From: an uncultured Acetatifactor sp.
GTDB lineage: Bacteria; Bacillota; Clostridia; Lachnospirales; Lachnospiraceae
Direction of reading: 5' to 3'
DNA length: 60,421 bases
Assembly: GCA_947627535.1 (NCBI GenBank)
Contig: CANQWM010000015.1
Location: 1 to 60,421 of the forward strand
Shown here: positions 27,726 through 36,129 of the stretch, in pieces
Position numbering within the stretch: the stretch's first letter is position 1
Layout of the letters: each line of letters starts with the position of its first letter
Made by a program: the position numbers and the translations under genes
Notes under the pieces: model-generated
The model's database searches: none
What the model was told of the DNA's origin: nothing
The model's input: the letters and a program-made list of their open reading frames with translations, nothing else

Positions 27726-28598
27726 ATGTCTTTTTCCGGCGAGGTAAAGGAAGAACTTGCGAGGCACATTAGTCCGGCAAGACATTGTCAGATAGCGGAG
27801 CTTGCCGCGATTCTGCACTTTTGCGGACAGTACGGAAGAAGCGGGGACGGGCGTTATACCATCGGATTTCAGACAGAAAATAAGGCCGTTATCAGAAAAA
27901 GCTTTACATTATTGAAAAAAACATTTAATATTGAATCGGGCTTGGAGCTGAGCGGGCAGGAGATGAAAAAGATTCTGGAAAAGTTTGGAAATCCGGATGA
28001 GCCTGTCAGCAGACTGCTTTTGAAAAATTCCTGCTGTCAGAGAGCTTTTCTCAGAGGGGCTTTTCTGGCGGCAGGTTCCATGAGCGATCCCTCCAAGAGC
28101 TATCATCTGGAATTTGACTGTGCGGATGAAGCCAGGGCAAAACAGCTGAAGGAGATCATGGGAAACTTTGACATTGAGTCAAAGATCATTCTCCGAAAAA
28201 AATATTATGTGGTTTATCTGAAGGAAGGTTCCGGAATTGTGGATCTTCTGAATGTATGCGAAGCGCCAGTCTCTTTGATGAATCTGGAAAACCTCCGGAT
28301 CCTGAAGGAGATGAGAAATTCCGTGAACCGGCGGGTAAACTGTGAGACCGCCAACATTGCGAAGACTGTAAGCGCTGCCGCAAGGCAGACGGAGGAAATC
28401 GAATATCTCAGAGATCATTATGGATTTGAGAATCTGCCGGAACCCTTAAGGGAAATGGCGCAGATCCGTCTGGAATATCCGCTTCTTCCGCTGAAAGAGC
28501 TGGGCGAATGCTTTTCTCCTCCCATTGGGAAATCGGGAGTTAACCATCGCCTGCGCAGGCTTGGCGAGCTGGCGGAAAGCTTAAGGTGCAGATCATAA
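27726..28598 (+). CDS. whiA: DNA-binding protein WhiA
   Basis: WhiA is a conserved Gram-positive DNA-binding protein that combines a degenerate LAGLIDADG homing endonuclease fold (N-terminal about 200 residues) with a C-terminal helix-turn-helix. It influences sporulation in Streptomyces and cell division and metabolism in Bacillus. Visible marks are the start MSFSGEVKEELARH, LRGAFLAAGSMSDPSKSYHLEF, NCETANIAKT and the HTH-region end KSGVNHRLRRLGELAE. The start at 27726 follows GGAG by six bases and matches the family; an ATG 12 bases earlier would add only MEKR. Confidence 0.95.
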   Translation: MSFSGEVKEELARHISPARHCQIAELAAILHFCGQYGRSGDGRYTIGFQTENKAVIRKSFTLLKKTFNIESGLELSGQEMKKILEKFGNPDEPVSRLLLKNSCCQRAFLRGAFLAAGSMSDPSKSYHLEFDCADEARAKQLKEIMGNFDIESKIILRKKYYVVYLKEGSGIVDLLNVCEAPVSLMNLENLRILKEMRNSVNRRVNCETANIAKTVSAAARQTEEIEYLRDHYGFENLPEPLREMAQIRLEYPLLPLKELGECFSPPIGKSGVNHRLRRLGELAESLRCRS

Positions 28599-28643
28599 AT
28601 TCCTGACAATAGATTAAAACGCGATCAATGAGGAGGAAGCAAC

Positions 28644-28904
28644 ATGATAGTCAGAGACATCAAGATCAGGCTGGAGAGCGGCCTTGAGGCAAGGCCGATC
28701 GCTCTTCTGGTACAGGAAGCGAGCAAATACGAAAGCAGGATCTACATTGAATCCGGAGAAAAGAGAGTGAACGCAAAAAGCATTATGGGAATGATGAGTC
28801 TCGGCCTGGATAACGGCGAGGCGCTGAAGGTTTCCGTAGAGGGCGCCGACGAGCAGGAAGCACTGAAGGGGATCGAACAGTTCCTCAGCGGTAAGAACGA
28901 ATAA
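28644..28904 (+). CDS. Crh-like HPr-family protein lacking His15
   Basis: An 86-residue HPr fold in which the active-site motif GLHARP reads GLEARP: position 15 is Glu (codon GAG), so the protein cannot accept phosphate from PEP via enzyme I. Arg17 is kept. Ser46, the HprK target, is intact in the motif VNAKSIMGMMSLGL. That combination resembles Bacillus Crh, where position 15 is Gln and only the Ser46 branch works, as a CcpA cofactor. I infer a regulatory, non-transport role; the encoded HprK sits 3.8 kb upstream in the same cluster. A strong GAGGAGG site precedes the ATG, and a terminator follows. A normal HPr gene presumably exists elsewhere in the genome. Confidence 0.9.
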   Translation: MIVRDIKIRLESGLEARPIALLVQEASKYESRIYIESGEKRVNAKSIMGMMSLGLDNGEALKVSVEGADEQEALKGIEQFLSGKNE

Positions 28905-28917
28905 AGGTTAAAGACAG

Positions 28918-28955
28918 GGCGGAGTCAATGGATTACTGTTGGTTTCGCCTTTTTT
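28918..28955 (+). terminator. Rho-independent terminator after the HPr-like gene
   Basis: An 11-base stem with three G-T pairs (28918-28928 with 28939-28949) and a ten-base loop is followed by six T residues. It closes the hprK to HPr-like cluster. Confidence 0.75.
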
Positions 28956-29015
28956 GGCACAAGACACATATGAGACGCCGGTTACGGCACCGGAGACGGC
29001 AGACGGGAGAAGACT

Positions 29016-29906
29016 ATGAGCAAGAAACTGCTTTTTATTTATAATCCCAAGGCGGGCAAGGCGAAAATCAGGACCAAACTGGCGGATATCCTTGATATTT
29101 TTGCAAAGGCAGGATATGAAAGTACGGTATGCCCCACACAGTCCAGAGGAGATGCCAGGCACATTATGGAGACGCGTCCGGAGGAGTACGAACTGGTGGT
29201 GTGCAGCGGCGGGGACGGCACTCTGGACGAGACCGTGACCGGTATGATCGAGAGCGGTTTCCGCACTCCTATCGGTTATATTCCCGCGGGAAGCACAAAC
29301 GATTTCGGGGGAAGCCTTTCTCTGCCGAAGAATATGCTCCGGGCGGCGCAGATCGTCGTGGAAGGGAAAAATTTCCCCTGTGATATCGGCGCGTTCAACG
29401 AAGATATCTTTGTTTATGTCGCCGCTTTCGGGCTTTTTACGGAAGTGTCCTATGAGACCGGACAGGACGCGAAAAATCTGCTGGGACATATGGCGTATCT
29501 GCTGGAGGGAATGAAACGGCTGCCGTCCATCAAATCCTTTCCCATGCAGGTGAGCTGGGAGGGCAGGACCGTGACGGAGGATTTTATCTTCGGCATGGTC
29601 ACCAATTCCCTGTCTGTAGGCGGCTTTAAAAATATTACGGGAAAGAATGTAAAGCTTGACGACGGGCTTTTTGAAGTGACGCTGATCAAGCGGCCCAGAA
29701 ATCCCATTGAACTGAATAATATTATCATTTCACTTTTAAACCGAGATATTGACACAAATGTCATGTACAGCTTCCGTACTGCCAGTCTGAACCTGGAGGC
29801 GGAGGAGCCTGTGGCGTGGACCCTTGACGGAGAGAACGGCGGAAGCCATAAGAGCGTTCGGATCCGGAATATCAACAAGGGTATGGAGATCAGGGTGAAG
29901 GAGTAA
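29016..29906 (+). CDS. Diacylglycerol/lipid kinase family protein
   Basis: A 296-residue member of the DgkB/YegS lipid kinase family, cytosolic face of the membrane. The N-terminal domain has the phosphate-binding start FIYNPKAGKAK and the key motif VVCSGGDGTLDETVTG. PAGSTNDFGGSL follows, the Asn/Asp segment of the family. In Gram-positives DgkB recycles diacylglycerol from lipoteichoic acid synthesis into phosphatidic acid; other members act on different lipids, so the substrate is inferred. It has a GGGAG site and follows the terminator of the HPr-like gene. Confidence 0.88.
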   Translation: MSKKLLFIYNPKAGKAKIRTKLADILDIFAKAGYESTVCPTQSRGDARHIMETRPEEYELVVCSGGDGTLDETVTGMIESGFRTPIGYIPAGSTNDFGGSLSLPKNMLRAAQIVVEGKNFPCDIGAFNEDIFVYVAAFGLFTEVSYETGQDAKNLLGHMAYLLEGMKRLPSIKSFPMQVSWEGRTVTEDFIFGMVTNSLSVGGFKNITGKNVKLDDGLFEVTLIKRPRNPIELNNIIISLLNRDIDTNVMYSFRTASLNLEAEEPVAWTLDGENGGSHKSVRIRNINKGMEIRVKE

Positions 29907-29970
29907 TCGGGATACGGTGAAGGCGGAGGAGAACAGGGAAACGGAATACAGTCAGATCGGAACGGCTGAC

Positions 29971-29998
29971 TTGACAGGCTGTCCCGGGGGGGTAAAAT
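29971..29998 (+). promoter_or_regulatory. Promoter of binding lipoprotein copy 1
   Basis: TTGACA (29971-29976), 16-base spacer containing a G-run, TAAAAT (29993-29998). The surrounding 29961-30065 segment is repeated upstream of copies 2 and 3. It also contains a direct repeat of aagaccgga 16 bases apart. Confidence 0.6.
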
Positions 29999-30065
29999 AG
30001 TATTATAACAAGACCGGATCAGTAAGACCGGACAGGAAACGGATAACGGGAAAGGGGGAAACACC

Positions 30066-31466
30066 ATGGTAAACAATCACACAAAGAGAAAAAGACCGAT
30101 GCGGGGGATGGCCCTTTTGGCTTCTGCTGCGCTGCTGCTTTTATCCGGCTGCGGCGCCGGGGAGACGGCGCAGGAATCTCAGGAGCCGGAGGACATCGAG
30201 ATCTTATATCACGCCGACGACGGGGAATTTAACCGCAAATGGGGTGAAATGGAAAGTATTTCGCCGGAAGAGGACAGCTCTGCGGCGGAAAGCGAGACGG
30301 AGCCCGAAGAAAAGACCGTGATCACCCTTGCAACCGAGGTAATGCCCACCGGTGAAAATGCGACCAATATCATTGAAGATGTGGTGGCGGAGTTCAATAG
30401 GAGAAATACAAAATACAGTGTGGAACTGCGGACGTGTTATGCCGGAGATGAATTGGCGACCATGCGGGAGAGACTGTCGGTGGAAGTGGGAGCCGGGGGA
30501 GGACCGGATATTCTGACCGGTGAAGTATTTCCTATTACTCAGGAGATCATGGACAGCGGCGTGCTGGTGGACCTTTCCCCTTATCTGGAAAAGAGCGGCG
30601 TGACGCCGGAGACCTTCTTTCCCGAATACGCCTATGCGGTTTCCGGAGACCGGATTTATGCGATTGTCCCGGAGATGTCGGTTCGCGGCTACTGTGTGGA
30701 TGCGGCAGTTCTGGGAGACAGTCAGCCGCCTCAGGATATAGAGTCTTTTGTGGATCTTCTGCTGGAATATCCGGGACACGGTTCGTTTATTGGCCCGATG
30801 ATGGGAGGGAGATATATCCTTGCGTATTTTCTGGAGGGGTCGGAGGATCTCTGGGGGATGATCGACTGGGAAAAAAAGACCTGCGACTTTACGGGACCTC
30901 TGTTTTCCAAGTTTCTGGATGTGTCGAAGCGATACCGGGAGGACGGGAAAAAGGGGTATGATCCGGTGGTGAATGATTACTACGTGTCTACCCAGAGGCC
31001 GCCGTCCTATCAAATATCGTCGCAGTTTCCGGGAAACGTCATCGTGGGCTGTTTCTTTGACGACGGCCCTCATTACACTACTTCGGCTGGAGCTACAGAC
31101 GTTATGATGATCAATGCGAACACGGAGCATCTGGAGGGAGCGTACGCCTTTCTGTCCTTTGTTCTGAGCCGGGACGGACAGAATTTTTATGGAGAGCCAA
31201 TACAAAAGGCGCTCTGGGATACCTCGTGGGAGTATTCAGCGAAGCTGAGTGAAGTCGGAGCAATTGATGCGCCTTTAAACGAAGAGACGAAGCAGGAGAT
31301 ATTGGATGCCTACGAGGATGCGCGGTATCTGCCAAGGCGGACGGAGGCCATCTTGGACATTGTGTATGAGGAAGCGGAGGATTATCTGGAGGGAGACAGA
31401 AGTAAGGAGGATGTGATCGAAAAAATCCAGAACCGCGTGCAGCTGTATCTGGACGAACAGGGGTGA
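30066..31466 (+). CDS. Solute-binding-type lipoprotein, tandem copy 1
   Basis: A 466-residue exported lipoprotein resembling extracellular solute-binding proteins of ABC importers (family 1). The signal peptide ends LLLLSGC with C29 lipidated. An acidic linker (about 30-80) precedes the folded part, whose first lobe shows the family pattern: ITLAT, then FNRRNTKYSVEL, then GGGPDIL and DSGVLVDLSPYLE. No permease or ATPase gene lies in the window, so it is an orphan binding protein; the ligand is unknown. Copies 2 and 3 follow in tandem. Copy 1 and copy 2 are nearly identical over most of their length. AAGGGGG precedes the ATG. Confidence 0.85.
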   Translation: MVNNHTKRKRPMRGMALLASAALLLLSGCGAGETAQESQEPEDIEILYHADDGEFNRKWGEMESISPEEDSSAAESETEPEEKTVITLATEVMPTGENATNIIEDVVAEFNRRNTKYSVELRTCYAGDELATMRERLSVEVGAGGGPDILTGEVFPITQEIMDSGVLVDLSPYLEKSGVTPETFFPEYAYAVSGDRIYAIVPEMSVRGYCVDAAVLGDSQPPQDIESFVDLLLEYPGHGSFIGPMMGGRYILAYFLEGSEDLWGMIDWEKKTCDFTGPLFSKFLDVSKRYREDGKKGYDPVVNDYYVSTQRPPSYQISSQFPGNVIVGCFFDDGPHYTTSAGATDVMMINANTEHLEGAYAFLSFVLSRDGQNFYGEPIQKALWDTSWEYSAKLSEVGAIDAPLNEETKQEILDAYEDARYLPRRTEAILDIVYEEAEDYLEGDRSKEDVIEKIQNRVQLYLDEQG

Positions 31467-31490
31467 TAAGGAACAGAAACCGGCCCGAAG

Positions 31491-31596
31491 AAACGGCTGA
31501 CTTGACAGGCTGTTCCGGGGGGTAAAATAGGTATTATAACAAGACCGGATCAGTAAGACTGGACAGGAAACGGATAACGGGAAAGGGGGAAACGCC
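31491..31596 (+). repeat. Duplicated leader of copy 2, with promoter
   Basis: Nearly identical to 29961-30065. It contains TTGACA (31502-31507) and TAAAAT (31523-31528) with a shortened 15-base spacer, one base less than in copy 1. No terminator is visible between copies 1 and 2. Confidence 0.8.
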
Positions 31597-32985
31597 ATGG
31601 CAAACAATCACACAAAGAGAAAAAGACCGATGGGGGGGATGGCCCTTTTGGTTTCCGCGGCACTGCTGCTTTTATCCGGCTGCGGCGCCGGGGAGACGGC
31701 GCAGGAATCTCAGGAGCCGGAGGATATCGAGATCTTTTATCACGCTGACGACGGGGAGTATAACCGCAAATGGGGTGAAATGGAAAGCATCTCGCCGGAA
31801 GAGAGCAGCTCTGCGGCGGAAAGCGAGACGGAGCCCGAAGAAAAGACCGTGATCACTCTTGCAACCGTGGTGGGGAACACCGGCAGTACCATTGAAAGAG
31901 TGGTGGAGGCGTTTAATAAGGCAAATACAAAATATAGTGTGGAACTGCGGACATGTCATACCGGAGAGGAACTGGGCACCATGCGGGATAGACTGTCGGT
32001 GGAAGTGGGAGCCGGGGGAGGACCGGATATTTTGACAGGAGATGTATTTCCCATCACTCAGGAGATCATGGACAGCGGCGTACTGGTGGACCTTTCCCCT
32101 TATCTGGAAAAGAGCGGCGTGACGACGGAGACCTTCTTTCCCGAATACGCCTATGCGGTTTCCGGAGACCGGATTTATGCGATTATCCCGGAGATGTCGG
32201 TTCGCGGCTACTGTGTGGATGCGGAAGTTCTGGGAGACAGTCAGCCGCCTCAGGATATAGAGTCTTTTGTGGATCTTTTGCTGGAGTATCCGGGACATGG
32301 TTCGTTTCTTGGTCCGATGACGGGAGGGAGATATATTCTTGCGTATTTTCTGGAAGGGTCGGAGGATCTCTGGGGGATGATTGACTGGGAAAAAAAGACC
32401 TGTGACTTTACGGGGCCGCTTTTTTCCAAGTTTCTGGACGTGTCGAAGCGATACCGGGAGGATGGGAAAAAGGGGTATGAGTCGGTGGTGAATGATTATG
32501 ACTTGTATATCCAGAGACCGCCGTCCTATGAAATATCGTCGCAGTTTCCGGGAAACATCGTCGTGGGCTGTTTCTTTGACGACGGGCCTCATTACACCTG
32601 TTTGGCTCCATCTTCGGACGTTATGATGATCAATGCGAACACGGAGCATTTGGAGGGAGCGTACGCCTTTCTGTCCTTTGTTTTGAGCCGGGACGGACAG
32701 GACTTTTATGGACAGCCGGTACAAAAGGAGCTCTGGAATACCTCGTGGGAGTATTCAGCGAAGCTGAGTGAAGTCGGAGCAATCGATGCGCCTATAAACG
32801 AAGAGACAAAGCTGGAGATGCTGGACGCTTATGAGGATGCGCGGTTTCTGCCCAGACGGACGGAGGCCATCCTGGACATTGTGTATGAGGAATCGGAGGG
32901 ATATCTGGAGGGAGACGTAAAGCTGGAGGATGTGATCGAAAAGATCCAGAACCGTGTGCAGCTGTATCTGGACGAACAGGGATAA
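31597..32985 (+). CDS. Solute-binding-type lipoprotein, tandem copy 2
   Basis: The 462-residue paralogue of copy 1, with the same signal peptide, lipobox cysteine (C29) and domain layout. By eye most of the protein from residue 130 to the end is the same. Differences cluster in residues about 88-115 (TVVGNTGSTIERVVEAFNKA against TEVMPTGENATNIIEDVVAE), where copy 2 is four residues shorter, and at about 305-345 (DYDLYIQRPPSYEIS and CLAPSSDV regions). These segments may border the ligand cleft. It probably has its own promoter in the repeated leader. A terminator at 33004-33040 follows. Confidence 0.85.
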   Translation: MANNHTKRKRPMGGMALLVSAALLLLSGCGAGETAQESQEPEDIEIFYHADDGEYNRKWGEMESISPEESSSAAESETEPEEKTVITLATVVGNTGSTIERVVEAFNKANTKYSVELRTCHTGEELGTMRDRLSVEVGAGGGPDILTGDVFPITQEIMDSGVLVDLSPYLEKSGVTTETFFPEYAYAVSGDRIYAIIPEMSVRGYCVDAEVLGDSQPPQDIESFVDLLLEYPGHGSFLGPMTGGRYILAYFLEGSEDLWGMIDWEKKTCDFTGPLFSKFLDVSKRYREDGKKGYESVVNDYDLYIQRPPSYEISSQFPGNIVVGCFFDDGPHYTCLAPSSDVMMINANTEHLEGAYAFLSFVLSRDGQDFYGQPVQKELWNTSWEYSAKLSEVGAIDAPINEETKLEMLDAYEDARFLPRRTEAILDIVYEESEGYLEGDVKLEDVIEKIQNRVQLYLDEQG

Positions 32986-33003
32986 TAAGGAAAGGGGTTC
33001 AGT

Positions 33004-33040
33004 AAAAGTGCCGCAGCAGGCTTTTTGCGGCACTTTTGTT
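33004..33040 (+). terminator. Terminator between binding lipoprotein copies 2 and 3
   Basis: An 11-base perfect stem (33004-33014 with 33027-33037) closes in a T-rich run. Copies 1 and 2 are not separated by such a structure. Confidence 0.75.
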
Positions 33041-33049
33041 ATGGAAGCC

Positions 33050-33141
33050 GGGCTGTTCCAGGGGGGGTAAAATAGGTATTATAACAAGATCAAACCGGTA
33101 AGACCGGACAGGAAACGGATAACGGGAAAGGGGGAAACGCC
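33050..33141 (+). repeat. Truncated duplicated leader of copy 3
   Basis: Matches the last 90 or so bases of the copy 1 and copy 2 leaders, including TAAAAT (about 33070), but begins downstream of the TTGACA element. The -35 box is therefore missing and replaced by unrelated sequence. Confidence 0.8.
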
Positions 33142-34536
33142 ATGGCAAACAATCACACAAAGAGAAAAAGACCGATGGGGGGAATGGCCCTTTTCGTTTC
33201 TGCGGCGCTGTTTTTTTCATCCGGCTGCGGCGCCAAAGAGACGGCGCAGGAATCTCAGGAGTCGGAGGACATTGAGATCTTATATCACGCCGACGACGGG
33301 GAGTTTAGCCACACAACGGGGCTGGGCTGGGAAACGCCCCCGGTGGAAAACAGTTCCGATGAGGAAAGCGGACGACAGGATGGAGAAAAGGAAAAGATCG
33401 TGCTCACGTTCGCGCTTGTGTCCGAATCCGGCGGGGACAATTTCAGCGAGGTCGTGGCAAAGTTTAATCAGGAAAGCGACAGATATTTTGTGGAACTGCA
33501 GACATGCCGATACGGAGAGGAACTGGAAACCATGCGAAACCGGCTGTCCGTGGAGGTCGGAGCGGGAGACGGACCGGATCTTATGACAAATGACGTATTT
33601 CCCATCACACAGGAGATCATGGACAGCGGGGTGCTGGTGAATCTGACTCCTTATCTGAAACAGAGCGGCGTAACGCTGGAGTCATTTTTCCCGGCGTATG
33701 CCACCGCTGTCTCGGGGGATGGGATTTACGGAGTCAGCCCGTCAGCGCTGTATACAGGTTATAGTGTGGATGCGGAGGTTCTGGGGGACAGTCAGCCGCC
33801 TCAGGATATAGAGTCTTTTGCGGATCTTCTGCTGGAGTATCCGGGACACGGTTCGTTTCTTGGTCAGAGGATGGGAGGCAGATATATCCTTGCGTATTTT
33901 CTGGAGGGATCGGAGGATCTCTGGGGGATGATCGACTGGGAAGAAAAGACCTGTGACTTTACGGGGTCGCTTTTCTCCAAGCTTTTGGATGTGTCGAAGC
34001 GATACCGGGAGGACGGAAAAAAGGGGTATGAGCCGGTGGTGCATGATTATCCTGTCAGTATGCAGAATCCGCCGTCCTACAGTCTGTCTTTCTTCTGCCC
34101 GGGGAGCGTTCCGGTGGGGTATTACTTTGACGACGGTCCTCATTATAAGTGTGAGCGGACAGCGGGAGGTACGCTGATGATCAACGCGAATACGGAGCAT
34201 CTGGAAGGCGCGTACGCTTTTCTCTCTTATGTTTTGAGCAAGGACGGGCAGGATTGTTATTCGGAGCCGGTACAAAAGGAGCTTTGGGATATCGCCTGGG
34301 AGTATTATTCGGACATGGGCGGGTACGGAGTGATTTCAGCGCCTTTAAACGAAGAGACGAAGCAGGAGACATTGGACGCCTACGAGGATGCGCGGTTTCT
34401 GCCAAGACGGACGGAGGCTATTCTGGACATTGTGTATGAGGAATCGGAGGGATATCTGGAGGGAAATCAAAAGCTGGAGGATGTGATCGAAAAGATCCAG
34501 AACCGGGCGCAGCTGTATCTGGATGAACAGGGATGA
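33142..34536 (+). CDS. Solute-binding-type lipoprotein, tandem copy 3
   Basis: A 464-residue, more divergent paralogue. The signal peptide and C29 lipobox (FFSSGC) remain. Residues about 60-105 (the linker and the first strand of the binding lobe) and the central segments around 195-205 and 310-350 differ strongly from copies 1 and 2. The regions at about 213-290 and the C-terminal 80 residues are almost the same, including at nucleotide level. This mosaic pattern suggests local recombination between copies or selection on a few surface loops. The leader lacks the -35 box present before copies 1 and 2. It converges on the GerA-family gene with a six-base gap. Confidence 0.85.
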   Translation: MANNHTKRKRPMGGMALFVSAALFFSSGCGAKETAQESQESEDIEILYHADDGEFSHTTGLGWETPPVENSSDEESGRQDGEKEKIVLTFALVSESGGDNFSEVVAKFNQESDRYFVELQTCRYGEELETMRNRLSVEVGAGDGPDLMTNDVFPITQEIMDSGVLVNLTPYLKQSGVTLESFFPAYATAVSGDGIYGVSPSALYTGYSVDAEVLGDSQPPQDIESFADLLLEYPGHGSFLGQRMGGRYILAYFLEGSEDLWGMIDWEEKTCDFTGSLFSKLLDVSKRYREDGKKGYEPVVHDYPVSMQNPPSYSLSFFCPGSVPVGYYFDDGPHYKCERTAGGTLMINANTEHLEGAYAFLSYVLSKDGQDCYSEPVQKELWDIAWEYYSDMGGYGVISAPLNEETKQETLDAYEDARFLPRRTEAILDIVYEESEGYLEGNQKLEDVIEKIQNRAQLYLDEQG

Positions 34537-34542
34537 CGAACT

Positions 34543-35994
34543 CTATCTGTTTGTTTTGATCCTGCCTCTGTTCCAGATGCTGGCTGGCTGGGCCTTGGGT
34601 GTGGGACTGCGCAGGAGCAGCCTCCCCAGGGCCTTTCTGTTGAAGGGAAAAAGCGGCCAGAAGTAGCTGAACCCTCCGAAAGTGGGCGTTGTGGCGACGG
34701 ATAAAAGGACCAGCGCCAGAGCGGTGCAGAATCCGGCTAATCCCCAGAATCCTGTGGCGAGGATCAGAAGGATCCGATAGACCTTGAGGCCGTCAGCAAA
34801 ATCGGTTCCGTTGATGGAAAGGGAGGCGAGGAGCGTCACCGCCGCATAGAACAGTACTTCCGCGGAAGCCCAGTGCAGGCTGACGGCGATATCTCCGATG
34901 ATAAGGCCGCTGATCAGGGAGAGAGAGCTGGAAAATTTCCCGGAGCTCAGAGCGGAGGAGTATTTAAAAAGATCCAGCAGAAATTCTACTGCCAGAACAT
35001 AGAAAAAAACCTGTCCGGCTGTTACCGGCTCCGACAGAAGACCGATGCGCAGGGAAAAATCCGTGTAGTATGCCGCGAAAAGCAGAAATAAGGGCATTAA
35101 AAGCAGGCTTACAGGGATACAGAGAAACCTGACCAGCCGAAAATAGGTTCCTACCGGGGGACTGTTATAATAATCCTCCGGACTCTGTGTAAACTGAAAA
35201 ATAGTGCCTGGCAGAACAAGGACGAGAGGAGAGTTGTCAACCAGGATCAGGATATGTCCCTCCGACAGATAACTGCAGGCTACATCAGGCCGTTCTGTCA
35301 TTTGGATAGAGGGAAGCGGATTCCACCAGCGTTTCGGCAGCAGCAGTTCTTCCAGACTTTTGGCGCCCATGGTCAGAGAAGTGACGTTCAGGCTGTCAAG
35401 AGTTTCATGGATCCGGTCTAAAAGCTCCCTGTTGACGGAATCCTCCAGGTAGGCAAGGGCTACATCTGTCTGGCTTTCCGTGCCTACGGAATGCAGGGAG
35501 AAGCAAAGCTTCGGAGAACGGATCCGCCTGCGGATCAGGTTTGCATTAAGCAGAAGGGTTTCCACAAAGCCGTCCCGGGCGCCCTTTGTAACTCTTTCAA
35601 GATCCGGCTCTGTCATGCTTCTTGCAGGATAAGTCCGCGCGTCGATCAGAATCGCCTGTGGGAAACCGTCTACAAAAAGGGCAGCCGGCCCGCTGAGCAC
35701 GTTTCGCAGGACCGTATCCCAGGAGCCGGTAAGGCTTACCTGGACGTAACCGATCTTTGCACTGACATATTCGGCGATGTCTTCGATTTTATCATCTTTC
35801 ATGTACAGAGGATTCTGGAGATCAGAGAAGATCTGCTGCAGGAGCTCGGCCTTGCAAAATCCGTTTACGCCAAGAAAGCAGGCGCTTGTCCTTCCCAGCT
35901 TTAGCGTTCTGTGTATCAGGTCGAAACTTTTTTCGAGGGGCAGCGTTTCCTTCAGATACTTTATATTTTCTTCCAGCTTTGCGGACAGATTCAT
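34543..35994 (-). CDS. GerA-family spore germination protein
   Basis: A 483-residue membrane protein of the GerA/GerBA/GerKA and SpoVAF family. The soluble N-terminal part (about 1-270; contains LTGSWDTVLRNVLSGPAALFVDG and LVLPGTIFQFTQSPEDYY) is followed by a membrane part with about five helices. Family members form the A subunit of germinant receptors or, as SpoVAF, sit with SpoVA channel proteins. No B or C subunit gene or spoVA gene is adjacent, so the partner is elsewhere. The ATG at 35994 follows AGGTG; a longer reading frame beginning at a TTG at 36084 lacks support. Expression in the forespore is inferred, since no clear sigma-G promoter was found. Confidence 0.85.
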   Translation of the reverse strand: MNLSAKLEENIKYLKETLPLEKSFDLIHRTLKLGRTSACFLGVNGFCKAELLQQIFSDLQNPLYMKDDKIEDIAEYVSAKIGYVQVSLTGSWDTVLRNVLSGPAALFVDGFPQAILIDARTYPARSMTEPDLERVTKGARDGFVETLLLNANLIRRRIRSPKLCFSLHSVGTESQTDVALAYLEDSVNRELLDRIHETLDSLNVTSLTMGAKSLEELLLPKRWWNPLPSIQMTERPDVACSYLSEGHILILVDNSPLVLVLPGTIFQFTQSPEDYYNSPPVGTYFRLVRFLCIPVSLLLMPLFLLFAAYYTDFSLRIGLLSEPVTAGQVFFYVLAVEFLLDLFKYSSALSSGKFSSSLSLISGLIIGDIAVSLHWASAEVLFYAAVTLLASLSINGTDFADGLKVYRILLILATGFWGLAGFCTALALVLLSVATTPTFGGFSYFWPLFPFNRKALGRLLLRSPTPKAQPASIWNRGRIKTNR

Positions 35995-36129
35995 AGGGGC
36001 ACCTGCTTTCGTCGGTATTTGATCGAAATTATTTTTTCCAACTAAGACGGATTTTATGCGCGAAACGCGCTTGATGCCTATCAAAAGACTATGTAGCGCG
36101 AAACGGGCAGGAGTCCGTTCCGCGGTATT

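Noticed and set aside
36055..36112. Two gcgcgaaacg copies in the ytaF/GerA spacer as a regulatory repeat
   Set aside because: The copies are short and GC-rich, form only small 5-base hairpins, and show no clear sigma-G promoter relationship.
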